Shown piece by piece: positions 19,718 to 28,395 of a stretch of DNA of 47,071 bases (the first letter of the stretch is position 1; each line of letters begins with the position of its first letter). A program made the translations under genes and the position numbers. The DNA is taken from positions 1-47,071 of the forward strand of contig CAMBSN010000012.1 in the NCBI GenBank assembly GCA_945870505.1, in the 5' to 3' direction. The stretch comes from Candidatus Kuenenia stuttgartensis. GTDB lineage: Bacteria > Planctomycetota > Planctomycetia > Pirellulales > UBA1268. The notes beneath the pieces were generated by a model, which ran no database searches, was not told the DNA's origin, and worked only from the letters and a program-made list of their open reading frames with translations.

Positions 19718-20992
19718 ATGATTCGCCGCAGCACCGACGCCAACGTCACCGAGACCACCCTTCCCGCCTCGGACCTGCTGCCCTCTGTGCCGCTGCTCGC
19801 CCTCGACCGCCAGTACGACGCCCTCCGCGATCAGATCCGTGAGGCCATCAACCGCGTCTGTGACTCGGGCCGGTTCGTCCTGGGCCCGGACGTCGCCGAA
19901 CTCGAGGCCGAACTCGCCAAGGCCCTCGACGTGCCCCACGTGATCTCGTGTGCCTCCGGGAGCGATGCTCTGCTCCTGGCGCTGATGGCCTTCGGCATCG
20001 GCGCCGGCGACGAGGTGATCGTCCCCAGCTACACCTTCTTCGCGACGGCCAGCGCCGTCACCCGATTGGGCGCCGTTCCGATCTTTGCCGACATCGACCC
20101 CACGACCTATCTCGTCGATCCCCGCGACGTCGAGCGGAAGATCAGCACCCGCACCCGCGCGATCGTGCCGGTCCATCTCTTCGGACGCACCGCCGACATG
20201 GACGCCCTGACCCCGATCGCCGCACGAGCCGGGATACCGATCGTGGAAGACGCGGCCCAGTCGATCCTCTCGACGTGGCACGGTCGCTGCTCCGGTAGCC
20301 TCGGCGACGTTGGCTGCTTCAGCTTCTATCCCACCAAAAACCTCGGTGGCGCCGGCGATGGCGGCTTCCTCACGACCACCCGCGACGACATCGCCAAGTC
20401 GTTGAAGTTGCTTCGTGTCCACGGCATGGAACCGCGCTACTACCACGAGGTGATCGGCATCAACAGTCGCCTCGACTCGATCCAGGCCGCTGTGCTCCGC
20501 GTCAAACTGCCGCATCTCGACACCTGGACGACCGCCCGGCAGGTGAATGCCGCCCGATATCGAGACCTGTTCGCCGAGTACGACTTGGCCAGTCGCGTGG
20601 CCGTGCCGGGCGATGAGCCGCGTGGCCGGCATGTCTGGAACCAGTTCGTGGTCCGCGTGCTTGGCGACGAACGCGACGCCCTGCGGGCGCATCTCGCCAA
20701 GCGGGGCGTAGGCACGGAGATCTACTATCCCGTGCCACTCCACCTGCAGAAGTGCTTCACGCACCTCGGCTGGGCGAAGGGCGACCTGCCGGAAACCGAG
20801 CGGGCCGCGGAGCAGACGATCGCGCTGCCGATTTTCCCTGAACTCGAGGCAGCCGAGCAGCGGACGGTGGTCGCTCGGATCGCCGAGTTCTTCGGCGCAG
20901 AACGAACGGAAACGGCCGCGGCCAAGTCGGCGCTGCCGATGCCCCACGTGCTCCGCCGCGCCGTCGGCAAGGCCGACGACGTGCGCTGCTGA
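19718..20992 (+). CDS. DegT/DnrJ/EryC1/StrS-family PLP aminotransferase
   Basis: GSDALLLALMAFGIGAGDEVIVPSYTFFATASAV...PVHLFGRTADM...VEDAAQSILS...FYPTKNLGGAGDGG. Confidence 0.95.
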   Translation: MIRRSTDANVTETTLPASDLLPSVPLLALDRQYDALRDQIREAINRVCDSGRFVLGPDVAELEAELAKALDVPHVISCASGSDALLLALMAFGIGAGDEVIVPSYTFFATASAVTRLGAVPIFADIDPTTYLVDPRDVERKISTRTRAIVPVHLFGRTADMDALTPIAARAGIPIVEDAAQSILSTWHGRCSGSLGDVGCFSFYPTKNLGGAGDGGFLTTTRDDIAKSLKLLRVHGMEPRYYHEVIGINSRLDSIQAAVLRVKLPHLDTWTTARQVNAARYRDLFAEYDLASRVAVPGDEPRGRHVWNQFVVRVLGDERDALRAHLAKRGVGTEIYYPVPLHLQKCFTHLGWAKGDLPETERAAEQTIALPIFPELEAAEQRTVVARIAEFFGAERTETAAAKSALPMPHVLRRAVGKADDVRC

Positions 20993-21096
20993 GGGCGAGC
21001 GGCCTCTCTTCTTTCCGCGGGCGTGCGGGGCGCCAGGATTGCAGGTAGGATTCCGGGCACCATTCGCCCCTGTCCTCCTCGATCTCTCTATCCGAC

Positions 21097-22236
21097 ATGG
21101 CTACGAAGTCGAAACGCCCCCCAAAGGCCGCTGACAAACTGCCCGTCATCGACCAGAAGACGCTCCGGCTGATCGTTGATCTCGCCGACGAGGTGGCGAC
21201 CGCTGCTGAGAAGAAGCGCGACCCCCACCTCGACATCCCCACCCGCAGCCTTTCGAACGTCCGCTTCAACAAGGCGCGGAAGATCATCGAGATGGGGGGG
21301 CAGTGCAACCGCCGCCAACTCTTCAACCTCTCCCAGGCGAAGAGCTACATGCAGACGCTGCTGGTGGCCACCGGCTGCAAGCAGCTCATCGACCAGCAGA
21401 AGACCACCAGCATCCGAGGTCTCTACTACCTTCTCAAGCACACGATCGAGGGCACCCGCGAGGAGACCTTCGCCACGCAGGAGGAGTGCGACCCGATCAT
21501 CGAGGACCTGGAGGTGACGCTCGAGAGCCTCCGCGAGGAACTCCACGTCTACGCCAGCAACCGTGGCGGCATGGTGGGGCCGATCACCCTGATCGACTCG
21601 GGCGACGAGATCGACTGCTCGCGAATGGGTTCCGGCGGCTACTCGATCCCGTCGATCGTCGAAGCCGACATCGTGAAGTTCAAGTCGTGCGACGCGAAAT
21701 ACATCCTCCACGTCGAGAAGGACACCGTCTGGCGCCGGTTCAACGAAGACAAGTTCTGGCGGAAGCACAACTGCCTCCTCACGCACGGCGGCGGCCAGCC
21801 GCCCCGAGGCGTCCGGCGGATGCTCTATCGGCTCCACAACGAACTCAAACTGCCTGTTTACTGCCTGCTCGACAACGATCCCTGGGGCTACTACATCTAC
21901 TCGGTGCTCAAGCAGGGATCGATCAATCTCGCCTATGAGTCGAAGCGGATGGCCATCCCCGAGGCCCGCTTCCTCGGCATCCGTTCCCGCGACTATCAGC
22001 GGTGCAAGCTTTCCCCGAGCGTGCAGATCCAGCTCAACGACACCGACATCAAGCGAGCCAAGCAGATCGCCGCCTACCCGTGGTTCGCCGGCAAGAAGGC
22101 CTGGCAGAAGGAAATCGAGACCATGCTCACCAACGGCTTCAAGCTGGAGGTCGAGTCGCTGATCTCGAAGGACATCAGCTACGTCACCGACACCTACACG
22201 CCGGAACGCCTAGCGGAAGCCGACTGGCTCGACTGA
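21097..22236 (+). CDS. DNA topoisomerase VI subunit A (Spo11-like)
   Basis: SIRGLYYLLKHT catalytic-Tyr region; TOPRIM-like ILHVEKDTVWRR and PVYCLLDNDPWGYYIYSVLKQGS. Confidence 0.88.
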   Translation: MATKSKRPPKAADKLPVIDQKTLRLIVDLADEVATAAEKKRDPHLDIPTRSLSNVRFNKARKIIEMGGQCNRRQLFNLSQAKSYMQTLLVATGCKQLIDQQKTTSIRGLYYLLKHTIEGTREETFATQEECDPIIEDLEVTLESLREELHVYASNRGGMVGPITLIDSGDEIDCSRMGSGGYSIPSIVEADIVKFKSCDAKYILHVEKDTVWRRFNEDKFWRKHNCLLTHGGGQPPRGVRRMLYRLHNELKLPVYCLLDNDPWGYYIYSVLKQGSINLAYESKRMAIPEARFLGIRSRDYQRCKLSPSVQIQLNDTDIKRAKQIAAYPWFAGKKAWQKEIETMLTNGFKLEVESLISKDISYVTDTYTPERLAEADWLD

Positions 22237-22333
22237 TACTCGCTGCGCTTGATCCTTGAGCGGCGTATCGCCACCGCAGCCGGTATCGCGTGCGAGCGAC
22301 GATGGCCCGTTCCCAATGGGAGCAGAAAACGCA

Positions 22334-22410
22334 CACAGGTTGACAACCTGTGCTACGAGAGGCAGCGAGAATACACACAGGTTGAAAACCTGTGCTACGA
22401 GAGGCAGCGA
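22334..22410 (+). repeat. Two palindrome copies in ~42 bp tandem
   Basis: cacaggttgacaacctgtgctacgagaggcagcgaga / cacaggttgaaaacctgtgctacgagaggcagcga. Confidence 0.9.
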
Positions 22411-22567
22411 GGGGCTGCCCGTGCCCGAGAGCCGGCGTTGCTGGTCGAGCGAAGCCACGACCAATCCGCCTGCGGCGGATCGGTGCCCGGCGAAGCGAGA
22501 GCGGCATCGAGTGAGCCGAGGGCAGGATGCCCGAGGCGAACGTCCGGCGATGGGCATGGGCAGCCCC
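22411..22567. repeat. Terminal-inverted-repeat element, copy 2
   Basis: ggggctgcccgtgccc and gggcatgggcagcccc ends; shares gagccggcgttgctg and gcgaacgtccggcga with copy 1. Confidence 0.8.
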
Positions 22568-22589
22568 GAGCCTCGTGAACGCCTCAGGT

Positions 22590-23531
22590 TCACGTGTGAC
22601 CCGTATGGGTCCCCTTTTTGGCCATGCACGCAATCAGCGCCGCGCCGACCGGCACGACGAGGTCTCCCAGGGCGGCCAGCAGCACCGGAGGCGGCGGTCT
22701 GAGGGCTTCAAGCACGAAGCCGTGAAGGTGTGTGGCGACGGCGGCCCGCCACGGCTCCCCAATGCCCGCGACGCCCCCGCCGAGCACGATCGCATCGGGG
22801 TTGAGAAGCTGCACCGCATGCGAGAGACCGAAGGCGTAGGAGCGGGCGGTTCGGTCCACGATGGCTGCCGCCTCCACATCGCCCGCCGCGATCGCCCGAC
22901 CGAGGCAACGTGCCGAAGGGGGCATTCCAGCCGCAGCCAGCGCCAGCCCTCCGTGTGGATTCGCCTCGACCACAGCCCGCACCTGCCGGTCGAGGCTCCA
23001 GCCCGAGACCACGTCCTCGATGATGGGCCCGTCGATCGCGAGTCGTAGGTGACCGATCTCCATCTCCCCAGGCACGCGGCCGTGATAGATGCGGCCCCCC
23101 ACGACGAGTCCGCCTCCGACGCCGCTCCCCACGTTGGAATAGACCACGGCGTGAAAGCCTCGCGCCGCACCGACAACGGCTTCAGCCAGCGCGGCGGCGT
23201 TGGAATCATTTTCGAGAGTGGTCGGTAGCCCCGTTCGTTCGGCCACCCACGACATGAGTGGAAAGCCGCCCCAGCCCGTGACCTGGTGACTGGTCGCCAC
23301 CGTGCCGTGGACGCGATCAACCGGCCCGCCGAAGCCGATGCCCACCGCTTCCAGCGGCTCGTGCGCCAAAGGCACTGCTTCAGCGACAAGGCGTTCCAAG
23401 ACATTCAGCACGGCGGCGGCAGCGGAGGCAGCGGCGACCGACCCCCGCGCGGTTGCGGACACGACCCCGGTGGCTGACACCACCGCGACTTGGAGTTTTG
23501 TGCCGCCGATCTCAATGCCGAGAAACGCCAT
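22590..23531 (-). CDS. ROK-family sugar kinase-like protein
   Basis: LGIEIGGTKLQVAVV, GIGFGGPVD, LENDSNAAALAEAVVGAARG, SNVGSGVGGGLVVGGRIYHG. Confidence 0.9.
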   Translation of the reverse strand: MAFLGIEIGGTKLQVAVVSATGVVSATARGSVAAASAAAAVLNVLERLVAEAVPLAHEPLEAVGIGFGGPVDRVHGTVATSHQVTGWGGFPLMSWVAERTGLPTTLENDSNAAALAEAVVGAARGFHAVVYSNVGSGVGGGLVVGGRIYHGRVPGEMEIGHLRLAIDGPIIEDVVSGWSLDRQVRAVVEANPHGGLALAAAGMPPSARCLGRAIAAGDVEAAAIVDRTARSYAFGLSHAVQLLNPDAIVLGGGVAGIGEPWRAAVATHLHGFVLEALRPPPPVLLAALGDLVVPVGAALIACMAKKGTHTGHT

Positions 23532-23549
23532 GTCACCCTCGACGCAAGC

Positions 23550-24392
23550 CTACGCTTCCTCGCGGAGCATCGCGGGCGGCTCGTCGAGGTCCTCGAGTTC
23601 CGGCGGGAGCTGGAGTTGTCGCATCGTCTCGTCGGTCTTCCGCATGCCCTCGGCCACCTCGTCCACCCGCTGGGCGATGTCGGTGACGTCGCGCTTCGCC
23701 ACGGAGCTCTCCGCCAGCGCGGCGATTTTGGCCTCGAGCCGCTCGATCTCGGCGGCCACGAGGTCGAGTTTCCGCCGGGCCTCGTCGATGTTGTCGAGTC
23801 GCTCCTGGCTCGTCTTGAGATGATCCTCGAGGGCGGCCCGCATCTGGGCCGAGCCGGTATCGTCCTTGGGTAGCTTCGCCAGCCGCCGCTCCAGGTCGGC
23901 GATCCGCGCCCGGATCGCACCGTCGTCGGTGTGGTCGAGGAAGTCCGAGAGCGTCGAGGCGCCCCAGATCATTCGCAGGTAGCCCCAGAGCAGCCGATCG
24001 AGTGATTCCAGTGCCGTCTTATCAGGTCCGCTTCCATCCGGCCCCCGCATGCTGCCACCAAGCTCCACGAGCTTCAGGCAGTGATCGCGGAGCTGGTCGA
24101 AACGCTTGAGCAGCGCCGGTGGAAGATTCTTGCGGATGCGCTCGTAGGCCTCGCGGGCTCCCAGGGCCTCCGCCGCCCGCCGGGACTTCGCATCCTGAGC
24201 TTCGACGGCGCTACGAAATCGCTCGTTGGCCAGCATGCTCGCGAGGTAGTAGACCTCCCCGGCGAGCACCAGCGGCAGGACGATGCCGGGAAAGCCGCTG
24301 ATGAAGGCCGCCGCCACGCCGCCTCCGAACAGGAGCAAGTTCCACCTCGTGGTGAACGCGGTCTTCAGGTAGGCACCGACGCGGCTAAACAC
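23550..24392 (-). CDS. Membrane protein with long coiled coil
   Basis: GTG start at 24392 (TAGTG overlap with upstream stop): VFSRVGAYLKTAFTTRWNLLLFGGGVAAAFISGFPGIVLPLVLAGEVYYLASML then heptad-like helices; hidden inside ORF 23550..25406. Confidence 0.8.
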   Translation of the reverse strand: MFSRVGAYLKTAFTTRWNLLLFGGGVAAAFISGFPGIVLPLVLAGEVYYLASMLANERFRSAVEAQDAKSRRAAEALGAREAYERIRKNLPPALLKRFDQLRDHCLKLVELGGSMRGPDGSGPDKTALESLDRLLWGYLRMIWGASTLSDFLDHTDDGAIRARIADLERRLAKLPKDDTGSAQMRAALEDHLKTSQERLDNIDEARRKLDLVAAEIERLEAKIAALAESSVAKRDVTDIAQRVDEVAEGMRKTDETMRQLQLPPELEDLDEPPAMLREEA

Positions 24393-25276
24393 TATCGGCT
24401 CGCTCCAGTGGGCCGCTTGGCGGCCGCCTCGACCTGCTCGATCCGGGCGTGCAGGGCGTTGACCTGCTCGTGAAACCACGGCTCCGACTGTACCTCGCGG
24501 GCGGGCGCCGAGGCCGCCGGCAGCCGGATCTCGTCGATAATCCTGCCTGGCGTCGTCGCCATCACGAACACGCGATCCCCAAGATACACCGCCTCCTCGA
24601 CCGAGTGGGTCACGAAGAGCACCGTCGCCTCCACCTCCCGCCAGAGCTTCACGAGCAGATCCTGCATGTCGAGGCGGGTCGCCGGGTCGAGGGCTCCGAA
24701 CGGTTCGTCCATGAGGATGACCCGCGGCCGGAGGATCAGCGTGCGGGCAATCGCCACCCGCTGCCGCATGCCGCCGGAGAGTTCGTGTGGATATTTTCCC
24801 GCGTCGCGCCGCGGGTTGAGCCCGACCTTGGCGATCCACTCGAGCCCGGCCGCTTCCCGCTCCCGGCGTGGGGTGCCGCGGCACTCGAGGCCAAACGCCA
24901 CGTTGTCGAGCACCGTACGGTTGTCGAAGCTCGTGTAGTCCTGAAACACCATCCCACGATCGGCCGCGGGCCCGACGATCGACCGACCGAGCACCGTCAC
25001 GCTGCCACTGGTTGGCGGATGCTGCGGCTCGAGTCCAGCCACAAGCCTGAGCACGGTGCTCTTCCCACAGCCGCTCGGTCCCAGGAACGACGAAATCTCG
25101 CCGTGGCCCACGATGTCGGGAATCGTGAAGCTCACGGAAGAGATCGCCACGTATTCCCGGGGCGTGCCCTCGCCGTAGATCTTGGTGACGTGGCGAAACT
25201 CCACCGCAGGCGGCCGATCGACGGCTGGCGGCACTGATGGGACCGGCAGCGCGGCGGGGGGCGTGGCGTCGCTCAT
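24392..25276 (-). CDS. ABC transporter ATP-binding protein (nitrate/sulfonate/taurine-like)
   Basis: LGPSGCGKSTVLRLVAGL, LSGGMRQRVAIARTL, VILMDEPFGALD, VTHSVEEAVYLGDRV. Confidence 0.95.
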   Translation of the reverse strand: MSDATPPAALPVPSVPPAVDRPPAVEFRHVTKIYGEGTPREYVAISSVSFTIPDIVGHGEISSFLGPSGCGKSTVLRLVAGLEPQHPPTSGSVTVLGRSIVGPAADRGMVFQDYTSFDNRTVLDNVAFGLECRGTPRREREAAGLEWIAKVGLNPRRDAGKYPHELSGGMRQRVAIARTLILRPRVILMDEPFGALDPATRLDMQDLLVKLWREVEATVLFVTHSVEEAVYLGDRVFVMATTPGRIIDEIRLPAASAPAREVQSEPWFHEQVNALHARIEQVEAAAKRPTGASR

Positions 25277-26196
25277 ACTGCCGCCTCCGCTGGGTCCGCC
25301 GCCCCGTGCAGAATCCTGCGGAGCAGTTTCGGGAGAACTCCTCGGCCGCCGTACCGGTGCGGAAAGAGGTCGCACTGCAGCCACCAGAGCAGACGGTCGA
25401 TGGCATAGGCCACCAGCGGAATCACCACGAGCACGATCAGGATCGGCTCCCGCTCGCCCCGCCGCTGCGACACGTTGATCAGATCGCCGAGGCCGCCAGT
25501 GTCGCCTCCGAGCTTCACCACCTCGGCGAGCATGACGTAGCCGAAGGCGATGCCAAACAGCAGTCGCAACGAGTTGAAGATTGCGGGGGCCGCCAGCGGC
25601 ACGAGCACCTTGAGGATGATCTGGAGCCACGAGGCCCCGAGCGTGAGCGCCGTGTCAACGTAGCGCTGCGGAACCTCCAGCACCGCCGCCGTGGTGTCGC
25701 TGACGACAAAGGCGACGCTGGCGATGAACAAAAACATCATCTTCTGAAACTCGCCAATCCCGAAGAAGAAGAACGTCAGCGGAATGAGCGCCGCCACCGG
25801 GATGTTGCGGCCGAAGATCGTGAGCGGGGCGATGAAGGATCGCACCGCCGGGAAGCAGGCGGCCAGCACGCCGAGCGGCACACCCACCAACCCGCTGAGG
25901 CCGAATCCCAGGCACACCCGCCGCAGCGTGACGAGCGTGTTGGCGACGAGCCTCCGCTCGCCAAACACGGCGGGTACTTTCGCCACCGTCTCACCCGGGC
26001 TCGGCAGCGTGGCAGGGCTGATGAACCGGCTCTCTGCTTCGCCCGCCGTCGCCAGAAACCAGACGGCCAACACGCCGGCAATGCAGGTCACACCCCAGAA
26101 GAGCCCCGTGGCCACGGGCACTTCGCCCCGCAGCGGCTTGGCAGGCTCCGCAGTCGGCGGAGCCGGCAACGCCGACGGTGCCGGTGTGCTGGTCAT
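25273..26196 (-). CDS. ABC transporter permease
   Basis: Hydrophobic helices, EAA-like loop ALTLGASWLQIILKVLVPLAAPAIFNSLRL; 4-nt overlap with ATPase gene. Confidence 0.92.
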   Translation of the reverse strand: MTSTPAPSALPAPPTAEPAKPLRGEVPVATGLFWGVTCIAGVLAVWFLATAGEAESRFISPATLPSPGETVAKVPAVFGERRLVANTLVTLRRVCLGFGLSGLVGVPLGVLAACFPAVRSFIAPLTIFGRNIPVAALIPLTFFFFGIGEFQKMMFLFIASVAFVVSDTTAAVLEVPQRYVDTALTLGASWLQIILKVLVPLAAPAIFNSLRLLFGIAFGYVMLAEVVKLGGDTGGLGDLINVSQRRGEREPILIVLVVIPLVAYAIDRLLWWLQCDLFPHRYGGRGVLPKLLRRILHGAADPAEAAV

Positions 26197-27977
26197 TCCT
26201 TTTCCGCGGCGTAGACCTTGATCTCCACGCGACGATTGAGCGCGTGGTTGTCGGGATGGTCATCGTCGGCCGGCCGATCCCAGCCGAGCCCGTCCACGGC
26301 AAACCGGTTGTCGTCAAACTTGAACTTCTCGACGAGGGCATCTTTCACCGCCCGCGCCCGCTCGAGCGAGAGTTCCTTCACCATCGCCGCCGGCACGGCC
26401 CCCCGCATCGACGAGTCGGTATGGCCCTCGACCACGATCCTGGCGTTGCCAAACTGCTTGGCGAGCGCGCCGGCCTCGTCGAGCACGAGGTCAACCCGCG
26501 CGTCATACGGTTCCTCCACGTCCTTGCCGTCGATGCGCCGGATCACTTTCTTCCGCAGTTCCGCCGTGTTGGGGAAGAAGTGGATCACGATCGTGTTGGT
26601 GAGAATTTCTTCGTTCTCGGCGCGAATCTGCTGCACCGTCCTCGGCGGCAGCGATGTCGCATACTCATCCTTCGACTCGGCATACTTCGGCTCCTTGCCG
26701 AGCTTCTGGATCACCGAGAAGTCCATCACCTGGTCGAACGGCACGGGATTGTTGGAGATCGCCCCGATCCTTCGGTAGAGCATGTAGGCCTGCTTCCAGA
26801 TCCGCTCGAAGTTTGCCGGGTTGTTGCGGTTGATGAAGAACTGATAGTTCTCCGCCCAGTTGGTGCTGTGGGCGTCGCCGAGCATGGAGAGCGCGTCGGC
26901 GGCGGGGATCGTGTAGCCGTCGGCCATCAACTGGGCCACCTCCTTGCGGGCGTTCTCCGACTTGAGATCTCCCATCGCATCAAAGATGCCCCGCACGATC
27001 GCCTCGATCTTGTCGGGATGGTCCTTGGCAAAGTCGGCCCGGGCAAACCAGACGTCGGCGATCAGGCGGTTGGCCGTCTGCGTGGTGACCAGCATCCGGT
27101 TGCCCTTCGCGTCGGCGAGGTTGTAGATGTCGGGGGCCCACGACACGCAACCCGCGATGCTCTTGTCGCGATTGAACGCGGCGGCGGCCTCGAAGGCGGT
27201 GCTCACGTAAACCATCTCCACGTCGGCGGGCTGGAGGCCCCCGGCGACGAGCATGTTGAGGGCGAAGAACTGGCTGGGCGAGTTCTGGGCCAGCACGAGT
27301 TTCTTACCGGCGAGATCCCTCACCGTCTTGATCGAGTCACGAACAACGATGCCGTCGCCGCCGTTCGAGAAGTCCACCTGCTGGTAGACGCGGGGCATGA
27401 TCCGGGAGTCCTTGGCGAAGCTGTCCACGAACAGCGGGAGCATGTCGAGCGTGGCCCAGCCGATGTGCACCTCGCCGGCGGCGTAGGCATCGCGCATCTG
27501 CACGGGATCGTCGATCAGCACGAGTTCGAGCTTGAAGGGCTTGCCTCCCGGCGCCTGCCAGACCTTGCCCGGCTTGAAGCCGTTGTTGGCCCGGATGATC
27601 GGCGCCCAGCCCGCCCACACGTTGAGCGCAAACCGCACCGTGTCGTCCTCGAGCGGCTTGTAGGCGCTCACGCCCTTCACGGGCGGCAGCTTCTCGGCCG
27701 GCTTGAATGTGTATTCCTTGACGGTCGTGGGCACCGAGACATCCGGCGCCTCGGTCATGCCTTCGGCACCGGCAGCCCCATCGGCTCCGGCCCCTGTGCC
27801 AGAACCTGCCGGACCGCCGGCACCGCCCCCGGCGGCCATGGGCCGCTGACCTGCGGCGCCCGGCCGACCAAGGCCAAACTGCTCAAGCATCCCGCCCCGC
27901 CAGGCCGCGAGGCCGACGAGACCGAAGATCACGGCCCACACCGCGAGCCAGAAGGGTGCCTTGGGCTGAGTGGACAT
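26193..27977 (-). CDS. Membrane-anchored ABC solute-binding protein fused to C-terminal OmpA domain
   Basis: N-term TM WLAVWAVIFGLVGLAAW; SBP region VRFALNVWAGWAPIIRANN...VHIGWATLDMLPLF; OmpA C-term NARIVVEGHTDSSMRG...LSLERARAVKDALVEKF...VDGLGWDRP...NRRVEIKV. Confidence 0.9.
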   Translation of the reverse strand: MSTQPKAPFWLAVWAVIFGLVGLAAWRGGMLEQFGLGRPGAAGQRPMAAGGGAGGPAGSGTGAGADGAAGAEGMTEAPDVSVPTTVKEYTFKPAEKLPPVKGVSAYKPLEDDTVRFALNVWAGWAPIIRANNGFKPGKVWQAPGGKPFKLELVLIDDPVQMRDAYAAGEVHIGWATLDMLPLFVDSFAKDSRIMPRVYQQVDFSNGGDGIVVRDSIKTVRDLAGKKLVLAQNSPSQFFALNMLVAGGLQPADVEMVYVSTAFEAAAAFNRDKSIAGCVSWAPDIYNLADAKGNRMLVTTQTANRLIADVWFARADFAKDHPDKIEAIVRGIFDAMGDLKSENARKEVAQLMADGYTIPAADALSMLGDAHSTNWAENYQFFINRNNPANFERIWKQAYMLYRRIGAISNNPVPFDQVMDFSVIQKLGKEPKYAESKDEYATSLPPRTVQQIRAENEEILTNTIVIHFFPNTAELRKKVIRRIDGKDVEEPYDARVDLVLDEAGALAKQFGNARIVVEGHTDSSMRGAVPAAMVKELSLERARAVKDALVEKFKFDDNRFAVDGLGWDRPADDDHPDNHALNRRVEIKVYAAEKE

Positions 27978-28043
27978 CGTGCGCCTCTTGGAAAACAGGT
28001 TTGGGGGAAACAGGTTTGGGAATGACCCGCCTGCGGGTGATTG

Positions 28044-28337
28044 TCAGCCGCGGAACTTTGTCTTCGTGCGGGCGTGGCCGGCCATGTGCAGTGCCTGCAT
28101 GAGATCGTAGGCCGTCACTTCGCAAAGCAGCCGCGTGACCTTCTCATGGGCCTCGGGCGACAGGAGCGGCTCGACCTCCTTCATCAGCGACACCACCCGC
28201 TTTTCCTGTTCGTCGAGCTCGCTAGTCTCGATCCGCGCGTCGGCGACCGCATCCAGGAAGGAGTCGAGTTTGCGGGCATACTCCGCGATCAAGGGCGTGT
28301 CGGTCGAATCGTCGAACCAGGGGGTCTTGGCTGCCAT
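28044..28337 (-). CDS. Hypothetical ~97 aa predicted-helical protein
   Basis: MAAKTPWFDDSTDTPLIAEYARKLDSFLDAVADARIETSELDEQEKRVVSLMKEVEPLLSPEAHEKVTRLLCEVTAYDLMQALH; in operon order and strand (ORF start alternative 28346). Confidence 0.75.
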   Translation of the reverse strand: MAAKTPWFDDSTDTPLIAEYARKLDSFLDAVADARIETSELDEQEKRVVSLMKEVEPLLSPEAHEKVTRLLCEVTAYDLMQALHMAGHARTKTKFRG

Positions 28338-28395
28338 GAAATCCACTCCTCGGGTGTACGTGATCTTCGATCCAGAGTTTTCGAAAAAGCGTGCG

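Noticed and set aside
24393-25406. N-terminal part of the 618 aa ORF 23550..25406
   Set aside because: Lies over the ABC ATPase gene in another frame; only the part after GTG 24392 looks like a real protein
26178-28025. 615 aa plus-strand ORF
   Set aside because: Fully antisense to the SBP-OmpA gene, which has clear domain motifs
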